Source: Gammaproteobacteria bacterium
Lineage (GTDB): Bacteria; Pseudomonadota; Gammaproteobacteria; Arenicellales; Arenicellaceae
Direction of reading: 5' to 3'
Assembly: GCA_017854775.1 (NCBI GenBank)
Contig: JAFMHC010000018.1
Coordinates: forward strand, 1 to 39,567
Length of the DNA stretch: 39,567 nucleotides
Shown here: one piece after another, positions 32,068-39,567 of the stretch
Position numbering within the stretch: the stretch's first letter is position 1
How the letters are laid out: each line of letters begins with the position of its first letter
The notes under the pieces: generated by a model
Databases searched by the model: none
What the model saw: only the letters and a program-made list of their open reading frames with translations
What the model was told of the DNA's origin: nothing
Position numbers and translations under genes: made by a program

Positions 32068-34464
32068 ATGGAAACGTTTGACATTGCAGTGATTGGGTCA
32101 GGTCCTGGCGGCATGAGTGCGGGTGCTCACGCGGCCGAGTTAGGGTTGTCACACATTCTACTAGAGGGCTCGCCAAAACATTCAAATACCATCCAGAAGT
32201 ACCAGAAAGGCAAGCACGTGATGGACACGCCGACCAAGCTGCCATTACGAAGCCCGCTCGATTTCTCCGCCGGAACGCGCGAATACATATTGGATAAGTG
32301 GGAAGAGGGGATGACCTCGACCAATACTAATATTCAGTACGGTTCGGAAGTTAGCGCCATCGAAGGCTCTAAAGGTGACTTTACCATCACCTTGGTCAAC
32401 GGCAAGAAAATCGGCGCAAAATTCATTATTCTCGGTATCGGTGTTCAAGGTAATCCGCGTAAGCTTGGTTGCCCAGGCGACGAGTTTGAGCATGTGCAGT
32501 ATCAATTAGATGATCCGGACGAATACAAGGGCGAGCGTATCGCTATCGTCGGTGCCGGTGATGCGGCGATCGAAAATGCGATCGGCTTAGCGGGCTCGAA
32601 TCAAGTTTGTATCATTAACCGACGTGACGAATTTGCGCGTGCCAAGCAAGGCAACTTAGATCTTATAACCTCATCAATTAGCGAAGGCGTGATTGAATGC
32701 TTCTACGAAGCAAACCCCGCTAGAATCGAAGAAAACCCGAGTGATGAGAGCCGTTACATATTCTTCTTAAGCACTCCTACTGGCGAGGTGCCGGTGCCGG
32801 TTGATCGAGTAATCGCTCGATTGGGTGCGATTCCACCGCGTAGATTGGTTGAGTCGTTCGGTATTGAATTTCCCAATGATAGCCCTGCGGCGCTGCCCGA
32901 GCTGTCTAGCCAATATGAATCAAATGTTCCCGGCATGTATGTGATTGGTGCGCTCGGCGGTTATCCGCTGATTAAGCAAGCGATGAATCAGGGCTACGAG
33001 GTAGTCGAATATATTCAGGGCAATAATATTGAACCCGCTGATCATCCGCTATTTGTCGAAGCGTTTGATGGCTTGCCCTACGATAAGACTATTGATGAAA
33101 TTTTAGAGTATCTGCAAGCTTCATCACCAATCTACAACGGTATCAACCCGTTGAACTTTCGCGAATTCATTCTCGATAGTAAAGTCTCTCAAAGGGCTCC
33201 GGGCGACGAGCTATGTGTTAAGGGTGAATTTACCGATTCGTTCTTTGTTGTAGTCGATGGCAATGCCTATGTGAAGTTGCCAGGCGTTGGCGAATTTCAT
33301 TTTAATCGAGGTGGTTTCTTTGGTGAGCAAAGCCTAATTTCAGGTCGTCGCCGAACGGCAACGGTATACGCCGGAGAAGGTTGTGTTGTGGTCGAGACGC
33401 CTCGACGTAGCATGGTTAAGTTGATTAACTCGGTCGAGTCGGTTAAACGTGTGCTTGACGAGGCTTTTATTTTACGCGCCTTGCAAACCAAGTTTGCGCC
33501 AAATACTCCGCACGATCAGTTGGCCGAAGTTGTCGCTAATACAGAGCTAAAGACCTTCGACGCCAACCAGAATATTTATACCGAAGGCGAGCACGGCGAC
33601 GAAGTACACCTGATTCGTATTGGCTCGGTTACCTCGGTTAAGCAATCAAACAAAAAAGAAGTTATTACCTCGTACATGCCGGTTGGGCATTATTTTGGCG
33701 AGGCTGGTGTAATGGGTGACGGAATGAGAACCGACACCGTAAGGGCCAATGTAAGAACTGAGACGATATGTTTGAATAAAGCCAGCTTCGTTACGTTGTT
33801 AGAGAAAGAGCCAGGCTTACAAAAAGAAATTCAATCGCATGTTCGTGACCGTTTAACGGTTGAAGCCCGTATGGAAGCTCAGCCCAAAGGCGGCGAGTTA
33901 ATGTCGTTTCTGATGAGCGAAGGCTTGGGCGAAGGCACCGACGTTCTGCTTATCGATGAGACCTTATGCGTTGGTTGTGATAATTGTGAGAAAGCCTGCG
34001 CTGAAACACACGATGGCAATTCGCGCTTGAATCGCGAGGCTGGTGCCTCGTTTGCTGATGTTCATGTGCCGATATCGTGCCGTCATTGTGAGCACCCTCA
34101 CTGCATGAAAGATTGCCCTCCAGACGCGATTCACCGCGCCAGTGATGGTGAGGTATTTATCGATCAAGAAGCCTGTATTGGCTGTGGTAATTGTGTGCGT
34201 AATTGCCCATACGATGTGATTTCGTTACAGAAAAACCCAGCGCCTAAACCAACCTTGTTACATTGGTTGTTGACTGGCAAAGGCCCCGGCCCAGGTGGTA
34301 AGCAGTACGCCGAAGGTGAGACCATCAAAAAAGCGGTGAAGTGTGACGCTTGTAAAGATAATGCTGGTGGCGCGGCCTGTGTTCGAGCTTGTCCAACGGG
34401 TGCCGCGATGCGTCTGAATCCGAAGGATTTTGTCGACTTGGTCGGTAGCCGATTCGGTAGTTAG
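32068..34464 (+). CDS. Flavoprotein fused to two cyclic-nucleotide-binding domains and a four-[4Fe-4S] ferredoxin
   Basis: A 798-residue cytoplasmic electron-transfer protein. About 1-320 is a thioredoxin-reductase-like pyridine-nucleotide oxidoreductase: FAD loop GSGPGG (10-15), NAD(P) loop VGAGDAAIENA (161-171) and MYVIGALGG (290-298); the CxxC disulphide of thioredoxin reductases is missing. Two cyclic-nucleotide-binding domains follow (about 360-465 with FGEQSLISGRRRTATV, 480-595 with FGEAGVMGDGMRTDTV; the second is less canonical). The C-terminal ferredoxin has 16 cysteines in four groups: 634/637/640/644, 671/674/679/683, 703/706/709/713 and 759/762/771/775, as in DmsB/HybA/NrfC-type four-cluster subunits. 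Electrons could pass from NAD(P)H through FAD to the clusters, with cAMP or cGMP as a gate. It is followed by a b-haem-type membrane protein. Confidence 0.93.
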   Translation: METFDIAVIGSGPGGMSAGAHAAELGLSHILLEGSPKHSNTIQKYQKGKHVMDTPTKLPLRSPLDFSAGTREYILDKWEEGMTSTNTNIQYGSEVSAIEGSKGDFTITLVNGKKIGAKFIILGIGVQGNPRKLGCPGDEFEHVQYQLDDPDEYKGERIAIVGAGDAAIENAIGLAGSNQVCIINRRDEFARAKQGNLDLITSSISEGVIECFYEANPARIEENPSDESRYIFFLSTPTGEVPVPVDRVIARLGAIPPRRLVESFGIEFPNDSPAALPELSSQYESNVPGMYVIGALGGYPLIKQAMNQGYEVVEYIQGNNIEPADHPLFVEAFDGLPYDKTIDEILEYLQASSPIYNGINPLNFREFILDSKVSQRAPGDELCVKGEFTDSFFVVVDGNAYVKLPGVGEFHFNRGGFFGEQSLISGRRRTATVYAGEGCVVVETPRRSMVKLINSVESVKRVLDEAFILRALQTKFAPNTPHDQLAEVVANTELKTFDANQNIYTEGEHGDEVHLIRIGSVTSVKQSNKKEVITSYMPVGHYFGEAGVMGDGMRTDTVRANVRTETICLNKASFVTLLEKEPGLQKEIQSHVRDRLTVEARMEAQPKGGELMSFLMSEGLGEGTDVLLIDETLCVGCDNCEKACAETHDGNSRLNREAGASFADVHVPISCRHCEHPHCMKDCPPDAIHRASDGEVFIDQEACIGCGNCVRNCPYDVISLQKNPAPKPTLLHWLLTGKGPGPGGKQYAEGETIKKAVKCDACKDNAGGAACVRACPTGAAMRLNPKDFVDLVGSRFGS

Positions 34465-34560
34465 GTGATCGGTGTAATACAAACTTAACCTTGATGCAAT
34501 TGGCGTTGAAGCAATTAACCTTAAAGCGACCTAAAGTAAGCTAACTGAGAATAATAAATA

Positions 34561-35448
34561 GTGTATCAATCAATTTTAAATTTTAAGCGCGCTCGATACT
34601 TATGGCTTGCGCTTGCCGTTAGCGTGATGTCGATTGCGACTTATCAATGGCATCAGCCAATTGGTATGCCCAATGGCGGCACTTGGTTAGGCTATACACT
34701 TGGCACCATAGGCGCGCTGCTCATCGTTTGGTTGTTATTGCTTGGTATGAGAAAGCGCAGTTACAACTCCAATATGGGCACCGTACAAGGCTGGACATCG
34801 GCGCATGTCTACCTCGGCACCGCATTGCTACTTATCGGCACACTGCATGGCGGTTTTCAATTTGGCATGAATGTCCACACCTTGGCCTACGTGCTGATGG
34901 TAGCGGTCATTTTGAGTGGTTTTTTCGGTATTTTTGTTTACCTTAAGTATCCTAACTTACTAACTGTAAATCGTTCTGGCGACACTCTCGATAGCCTGCT
35001 AGATAAGGTGCTGAAGATAGACGATCGTAGTCGTCGTATTGCCGCAACTCCAGACTTAAGTCGATTAGTCGATAGCGCGATTGACGGCTGTGAAATTGGC
35101 GGCGGTTGGTGGCAGCAGCTAACGGCTAAAGGTTCCTCAACAATTAGTATCCCTAATGCGTTCGACTCGGATGGGCAAGAAAAATCACAATCGAATAAAG
35201 ACCAAGCATTGGTGATCGATGTTTTGGCTAATCGCTTATCACAATTGAGTGGTGGGGGCGACGAAGCCGGTGCCGTTCAGGGTTTAATTGCTAACTTTGC
35301 GGCCAAACAAACCTTACTAAGACGCATTAAGCGTGATGTTCAGATTCGAGCTATTTTGAAAATCTGGCTGTACATTCACGTGCCTATATCATTTGCACTA
35401 TTGGCGGCGTTGATTACGCATGTAATAGTTGTCTTCTTCTACTGGTAA
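34561..35448 (+). CDS. Membrane protein with two putative b-haem histidine pairs
   Basis: A 295-residue integral membrane protein from a GTG start. Hydrophobic segments lie at about 12-29, 43-62, 80-97, 107-128 and 268-293. Histidines H82 and H96 in one helix and H273 and H287 in the last helix are each 14 residues apart, the spacing used by membrane cytochromes to hold two stacked b haems. H106 is nearby. A soluble loop of about 135 residues (about 131-265) separates the helix groups. It lies between the Fe-S flavoprotein gene and the decahaem cytochrome gene, the right place for a transmembrane electron conduit (inference). No named family is recognised with certainty. There is no clear Shine-Dalgarno, so the start is uncertain. 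Confidence 0.8.
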   Translation: MYQSILNFKRARYLWLALAVSVMSIATYQWHQPIGMPNGGTWLGYTLGTIGALLIVWLLLLGMRKRSYNSNMGTVQGWTSAHVYLGTALLLIGTLHGGFQFGMNVHTLAYVLMVAVILSGFFGIFVYLKYPNLLTVNRSGDTLDSLLDKVLKIDDRSRRIAATPDLSRLVDSAIDGCEIGGGWWQQLTAKGSSTISIPNAFDSDGQEKSQSNKDQALVIDVLANRLSQLSGGGDEAGAVQGLIANFAAKQTLLRRIKRDVQIRAILKIWLYIHVPISFALLAALITHVIVVFFYW

Positions 35449-35503
35449 CTGCGATGTTTATTACTAATTTTCTGTTTATTGCCATGAACTGGGTTATCCA
35501 ACT

Positions 35504-37018
35504 GTGAGCGACCAAAAGCCTGATTATAAGCTGTCTCTAGAAGATACTCGTCTAAGTAAAAGATGGGTTTCTTGGGTTTTGTTTGTCGCCATACTGGCGC
35601 TATTTCTAATCGTGCCTATGGCAAGTTTAGTCAGTGATGAAGCGGCAGATGCGCTCAGAGGATCTCCTTTGCCGTCTGATAATTCCTGGAGTTCTGGTCA
35701 TCTGTCAAAGCCACATCGAATTCCGGAATTAAATCAAAACTGCCAAGCGTGTCACGTAAACGCATTCGAAGTGGTGCAAGATAATTCGTGTTTAAGTTGC
35801 CACGATGATACTAATCATCATTTTGACACCTCAATGCATGATGTTGCCAAACTTGATGGCTCGCGTTGCGCAAGCTGCCATATAGAGCATGACGAACCGA
35901 GCAGTATTGTGCGGCACGATGACAAACTGTGTAGTTCTTGTCATGCTGACATGGACAAGACCGGCGCGGTTGCTACCGAACTGGTTGATGTAGATAGTTT
36001 TGGTAAGGAGCAGCGTGGTAAGCGCAATGCGCCTCACCCGTCGTTTAAAGTCAGTATGTTGGTTTCTGAGGGTAAGGCGGATGCCATGACCTGGTCAATG
36101 CGGCGTGTAGCCTTGGCCGACAAACCATTGGAAGAATCGAATCTCATATTTCCGCATGATGTGCATTTGAATCCTGAAGGGATCGACGCGCCTGACGGCA
36201 ATCAGGTACTGGCCTGTAACGACTGCCATGTTACTGATGATGCCGGTAAGCTGATGCGCCCGGTTACCATGGAGAACAATTGTCGCTCGTGTCACACCTT
36301 GGTTTTCGACCCAGATGCGCCGCAGCGTGAAGTTCCACACGGCGACCCTGATACCGTATTGTTAACGCTTGAAGAGTACTACTCGCGACAGTTTCTACGC
36401 GATAGTTTGGGTCGCAACCCGACTCCGCAAGAAGTGCGCGATTTTATTTTGCGTCGCCCGGGCGGCACTGTTGCGCGCCGTGCTGAACAGGCACTTAACC
36501 TTGCGAGCCCCTGGGGTAAAGCGAATAGCGTTGCTAAAGAGATTTTTGAGAAGACCACCTGTAAAACCTGTCATGAGATTAGCATCGATGAGAGTGGTGA
36601 ATATTTATCAAAATGGCGTGTAGACCCTATTCGCATTACTGAACAATGGATGCCTAAATCTGAGTTTGATCATTATAAACATCGCGCTTCAGATTGTTCT
36701 TTGTGTCATGACGCCACTGGTTCGGAGCAGGCGAGTGACGTTTTAATGCCTGACTTACCAGTGTGTGAAAGTTGTCATACCGGTGAACGAACGCATGAGA
36801 ACAAGACACCCAGTAGTTGTGTGTCGTGTCACCAATTTCATTTGCCTGAGCAAAACGATTGGCGTCAAGCACTCGAATCGGGATCTGCTCGAAAGGTAGT
36901 TGAACAGATTAGCTTAGCTTGGCAACAAACTGATCAGCATCTAGCTAGCGATAATAAGGCCATCAGTACGTCGCTAGTTACGCCAGTTGTTGCACCGCTT
37001 AAGCCACTTACGCCTTAG
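35504..37018 (+). CDS. Decahaem c-type cytochrome, membrane anchored
   Basis: A 504-residue protein from a GTG start. One N-terminal membrane helix (about 22-43, no cleavage site) anchors a periplasmic domain with ten CXXCH motifs, starting at residues 80, 96, 122, 143, 238, 260, 353, 398, 421 and 439. Extra histidines nearby can serve as distal ligands. The motifs fall in groups of 4, 2 and 4, with a haem-free insert (about 270-350) containing the EEYYSRQFLRDSLGRNPTPQEVRDFILRRP region. The C-terminus is Ala/Pro/Thr-rich. Cytochrome c3/c7-like repeats are likely. It lies 55 bp after the b-haem-type membrane protein gene and probably receives electrons from it. Confidence 0.93.
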   Translation: MSDQKPDYKLSLEDTRLSKRWVSWVLFVAILALFLIVPMASLVSDEAADALRGSPLPSDNSWSSGHLSKPHRIPELNQNCQACHVNAFEVVQDNSCLSCHDDTNHHFDTSMHDVAKLDGSRCASCHIEHDEPSSIVRHDDKLCSSCHADMDKTGAVATELVDVDSFGKEQRGKRNAPHPSFKVSMLVSEGKADAMTWSMRRVALADKPLEESNLIFPHDVHLNPEGIDAPDGNQVLACNDCHVTDDAGKLMRPVTMENNCRSCHTLVFDPDAPQREVPHGDPDTVLLTLEEYYSRQFLRDSLGRNPTPQEVRDFILRRPGGTVARRAEQALNLASPWGKANSVAKEIFEKTTCKTCHEISIDESGEYLSKWRVDPIRITEQWMPKSEFDHYKHRASDCSLCHDATGSEQASDVLMPDLPVCESCHTGERTHENKTPSSCVSCHQFHLPEQNDWRQALESGSARKVVEQISLAWQQTDQHLASDNKAISTSLVTPVVAPLKPLTP

Positions 37019-37084
37019 AGCCTTAGAACCGCTTAAAAGTAGATACAAAAAGATCAATAAACATTGATAACTGAAATGCACATC

Positions 37085-38833
37085 ATGAAAAAATCTATGC
37101 TGTTAAACAAAATTAGTATTGGCGTTTTATTCGTTTTCGCATTGGCTGTTTTGCCCCTTAATACGGCGTTCGCGCAAGCCGTCTTAAGCAGCGCAGAGGT
37201 GCAAAGAATTATTGGTTTAGTCGTCAGTGAGGGCAACGCACGCGGCGCACCAGCGACCATAGCAGTAGTTGATCGCTCGGGTAATGTTCTTGGCGTGTAT
37301 CAAATGCCTGGTGCTGCAGCTCAAGTGACGATCTCTTCTCAGCGAGGAATTCCCGCTGGTAATGGATTGGAGGGCGCGGTTGTGCCAGCAACATTTGCCG
37401 CTATAGCCAAAGCTATCACCGGCAATTACCTTTCTAGTGGCGGCAACTCATTCAGTACCCGTGTGGCCAGCCAAATTGTGCAAGAGCATTTCAATCCGGG
37501 AGAATTTAATCAACCCGCTGGACCGCTTTTCGGCGTTCAATTTAGCCAACTTCAATGCTCTGACGTGACCGGTGAAGCGGGTACCAACCAAGCACCAAAG
37601 CCGTCACCGCTTGGCCTCTCGGCTGATCCTGGTGGTTTCCCACTGTATAAGGGCGGTGAGGTGGTTGGTGGTATAGGCGTTATTGCCGATGGCCTGTATT
37701 CAATCGATAATTCAATCTCTGATATCGACGAATCAATCGACGAGATGCTGGCAATGGCCGGAACCCGGGGCTTTGAAGCGCCGGGGCCGCTGCGTCAGGT
37801 TACTTTAGATGGCAAATTAGTTCGTTATTCTGATACAACTATTGCGGCATTGAGAACCGCCAACCCAAGCGGCCTGAACAACAGGCAGATTATTGCTGTT
37901 CCAGGCTTCTTCAATGGGCGAATTAAGTCAGGCGTACCGTTTGGTAGCCAAGCATCCGGTTTTACTGTCACCCAAGAATTCGGTGTGCCCGCAGTTGTGT
38001 TAGGCGACCGATTTAACCCTCGCGCAGGGACCGATGCCGGTGCGCTTAACGCCAATGAAGTTCGAGTGTTAATTGCTAATGCGCTCAGGGTGGCGATGCG
38101 TTCTCGCGCGCAAATCCGCAACCCTGCCGAGTCATCGGCTCGAGTGTCGATTTCTGTCGTCGACAGTAACGGTGTGGTTTTGGGTATTGCCAGAACGCCA
38201 GACGCGCCAATTTTCGGCACTGATGTCTCATTACAAAAAGCGCGAACAGCGGCGTTCTTCTCGCGACGCGATGCTGGCCAAATATTGATCGATGCGGGCC
38301 ATGGGCACTTCGTCAATACAGTCCGAGCGTTTGGCTTGCCGACTGCGTTGGCTGACGGAATTGCTTTCTCTGACAGAGCGGGCGGCAATTTATCGCGCCC
38401 GTTTTATCCCGATGGTATCGACGCAAACCCTCCTGGGCCGTTCAGTTTCCCGATAAGTATTTGGAGCCCGTTTAATGTCGGCCTGCAATTTAACCTTATA
38501 GCAAATCAGATATTATCGGCTGCGGTCGGCTGCACCACTATTCCGAGTCTACTTAACGGCATACAGATCTTTCCAGGTAGTGTGCCGATATATCGCGGTG
38601 GGCAGTTGATCGGCGCTATCGGAGTCTCCGGTGACGGTGTAGACCAAGATGATATGATTTCCTTTTTAGGTCTGCATAATGCAGGCTTAGAATTAGGCGG
38701 GGCGATTAACAACGCCGACCCTTCAATTCGAGCTGATACATTGTCGCCTCAAGGTGTCAGGTTGCGCTATATAAACTGCCCGCAAGCGCCCTTTATCGAC
38801 TCCACTGAAGCATCACCTTGCAACGGCAAATGA
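37085..38833 (+). CDS. Secreted protein with two GlcG/HbpS-type domains
   Basis: The ATG at 37085 gives MKKSMLLNKISIGVLFVFAL... and a clear signal peptide ending NTAFA|QA. The open frame extends upstream to 37064 without better initiation signals, so 37085 is preferred (582 residues). Two copies of the GlcG/HbpS (haem-degrading/haem-binding) fold are seen. Copy 1 has IAVVDRSGNVLGVYQMPG, later GGFPLYKGGEVVGGIGVIADG. Copy 2 has ISVVDSNGVVLGIARTPDAP, later GSVPIYRGGQLIGAIGVSGDG. Four cysteines (the last in PCNGK at the C-terminus) may form disulphides. HbpS-like proteins bind haem or cobalamin; a role in haem handling for the neighbouring multihaem cytochromes is inferred from position only. About 66 bp after the decahaem gene. 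Confidence 0.88.
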   Translation: MKKSMLLNKISIGVLFVFALAVLPLNTAFAQAVLSSAEVQRIIGLVVSEGNARGAPATIAVVDRSGNVLGVYQMPGAAAQVTISSQRGIPAGNGLEGAVVPATFAAIAKAITGNYLSSGGNSFSTRVASQIVQEHFNPGEFNQPAGPLFGVQFSQLQCSDVTGEAGTNQAPKPSPLGLSADPGGFPLYKGGEVVGGIGVIADGLYSIDNSISDIDESIDEMLAMAGTRGFEAPGPLRQVTLDGKLVRYSDTTIAALRTANPSGLNNRQIIAVPGFFNGRIKSGVPFGSQASGFTVTQEFGVPAVVLGDRFNPRAGTDAGALNANEVRVLIANALRVAMRSRAQIRNPAESSARVSISVVDSNGVVLGIARTPDAPIFGTDVSLQKARTAAFFSRRDAGQILIDAGHGHFVNTVRAFGLPTALADGIAFSDRAGGNLSRPFYPDGIDANPPGPFSFPISIWSPFNVGLQFNLIANQILSAAVGCTTIPSLLNGIQIFPGSVPIYRGGQLIGAIGVSGDGVDQDDMISFLGLHNAGLELGGAINNADPSIRADTLSPQGVRLRYINCPQAPFIDSTEASPCNGK

Positions 38834-38917
38834 CACAGCTAGTGGCGAGTAGATTGCTGCGGATCATAGTGTGCAGCGCTTTTAATGCTGTTAGAGATAA
38901 CCCTTGAACTTAATATA

Positions 38918-39567
38918 ATGCAGATTAAAACGAGCAATAAGACGGTAGCGAGCATCCGCTTAATAGCGCTTGCTATGGGGCTAATGAGTCAATCAGCGAT
39001 GGCGCAAGTTGCCAATGGTGAGATCATCGAGAGCAGCGAGCTTAGCCCAGAAGCAGCTCAAGTTATTGCGCTCGAAGCCCAAGGTGATCAACCGCAGTCA
39101 GCGCAGATTGATAGCCAAGCGGCTCGCCAGAATGAACTAAACTCCGCCAATCAAAAGCGGCTAGGTATTGAGCCAGCAACTTCGATAACCGTAAGTGATT
39201 GCAGTGAAGCGCCTAGAGAAACTAGCCGCCCACGTAGACGCCCAGCTTACCCAGTGTTGGTTTTCGAAGAAGATTACTGTAACCCCGATAGGCTTGCTCC
39301 TCCAAAAGCATTGCTGTTACCTGACCTAGCACCTGTGCCAGATCGCTGGCGTATCGTAGAGTCATTAGGTTATCCCGAGAATCGGTGGGACCCATACAAT
39401 AATAATAATCCGCTGAAAGGCGACAAACCGGTGTTTGGTAAAGATTGGTTTTATAATCTGTCGGCAATCTCAGACACGGTGTATGAGCCCAGAAATTTTC
39501 CGTTACCGGTAGGCAACGCCTCTACCGCCAGACCAGGCCAATTAGATTTGATCGCTGATGGCGATCA
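38918..39567 (+). CDS. Exported protein of unknown function (3' truncated by the window edge)
   Basis: An open frame from ATG 38918 runs to the end of the window (216 codons so far). The N-terminus has a signal peptide (hydrophobic LIALAMGLMSQSAMA, then AQ). The next ~60 residues are Gln/Ala/Ser/Glu-rich and low complexity. Then come two cysteines (SDCSEAP and DYCNPD) and an aromatic, Pro-rich conserved-looking segment: DRWRIVESLGYPENRWDPY, GDKPVFGKDWFYNLSAISDT, YEPRNFPLPVG. Such a segment resembles the start of large outer-membrane beta-barrel proteins, but I do not recognise the family firmly. It follows the GlcG-type gene by 84 bp and may be the outer-membrane partner of the redox module. 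Confidence 0.75.
   Translation, partial: MQIKTSNKTVASIRLIALAMGLMSQSAMAQVANGEIIESSELSPEAAQVIALEAQGDQPQSAQIDSQAARQNELNSANQKRLGIEPATSITVSDCSEAPRETSRPRRRPAYPVLVFEEDYCNPDRLAPPKALLLPDLAPVPDRWRIVESLGYPENRWDPYNNNNPLKGDKPVFGKDWFYNLSAISDTVYEPRNFPLPVGNASTARPGQLDLIADGD

Noticed and set aside
37825-38388. 187-codon minus-strand frame inside the GlcG/HbpS-type gene
   Set aside because: Fully inside a gene with a signal peptide and two recognisable domains; a shadow of GC-skewed codons.
39222-39467. Open frame of 81 codons on the minus strand near the right edge
   Set aside because: It lies inside the long plus-strand frame from 38918, which has a signal peptide and a conserved-looking aromatic segment; the minus frame is its shadow.

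Overview
The window looks like chromosomal DNA of a Gram-negative marine-type gammaproteobacterium. The evidence is a type II secretion locus with a secretin, periplasmic and outer-membrane-type precursors, several multihaem c-type cytochromes, a LysR/GST pair, an NADP-type glutamate dehydrogenase resembling E. coli GdhA, and an ECF41 sigma factor. The exact genus cannot be fixed from the sequence; lineages such as Arenicella or Granulosicoccus are a guess. No rRNA, tRNA, CRISPR array or intact insertion sequence was seen.

Layout. Positions 1-308 hold the end of a Thr-Pro-repeat protein, followed by a strong hairpin terminator. A CHASE2-adenylate cyclase (minus) is divergent from an MBL-fold hydrolase (plus). 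An acetolactate-synthase-like ThDP enzyme and an aldehyde dehydrogenase form a minus-strand operon, divergent from gdhA. A DUF924 gene follows, then a tight three-gene ECF41 operon: a membrane protein, a CGPC AhpD/CMD-like protein and the sigma factor. It is preceded by a near-perfect ECF41-type promoter (AGTCACA-N16-CGTC). From 12.0 to 21.4 kb lies a type II secretion locus: gspD on the minus strand, and gspE-F-H-I-J-K-L-M on the plus strand, with GspM apparently fused to a GspC-like HR domain and no gspC or gspG. Then come a decayed TPR gene, a LysR regulator divergent from a GST gene, and a PNPOx-like/ferredoxin-reductase-like fusion.

From 25.4 to 30.4 kb there is an AT-rich insert carrying a single 1446-residue STAND/NACHT ATPase with a C-terminal PD-(D/E)XK nuclease signature. 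It is a good candidate for a one-gene anti-phage system with an inverted domain order. It starts in a TAATG overlap with the end of a short, apparently decayed reading frame.

From 30.4 kb to the end lies a redox module: a five-haem c554-like cytochrome (minus); then, on the plus strand, a flavoprotein fused to two cyclic-nucleotide-binding domains and a 16-cysteine four-[4Fe-4S] ferredoxin, a membrane protein with two pairs of b-haem-type histidines, a decahaem cytochrome c, a secreted protein with two GlcG/HbpS domains and the start of another exported protein. The simplest reading is electron transfer from NAD(P)H via FAD and Fe-S clusters to membrane haem b and then to periplasmic multihaem cytochrome, possibly gated by cyclic nucleotide. 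The module, the NACHT-nuclease gene, the ECF41 operon and the unusual T2SS are the most interesting parts.
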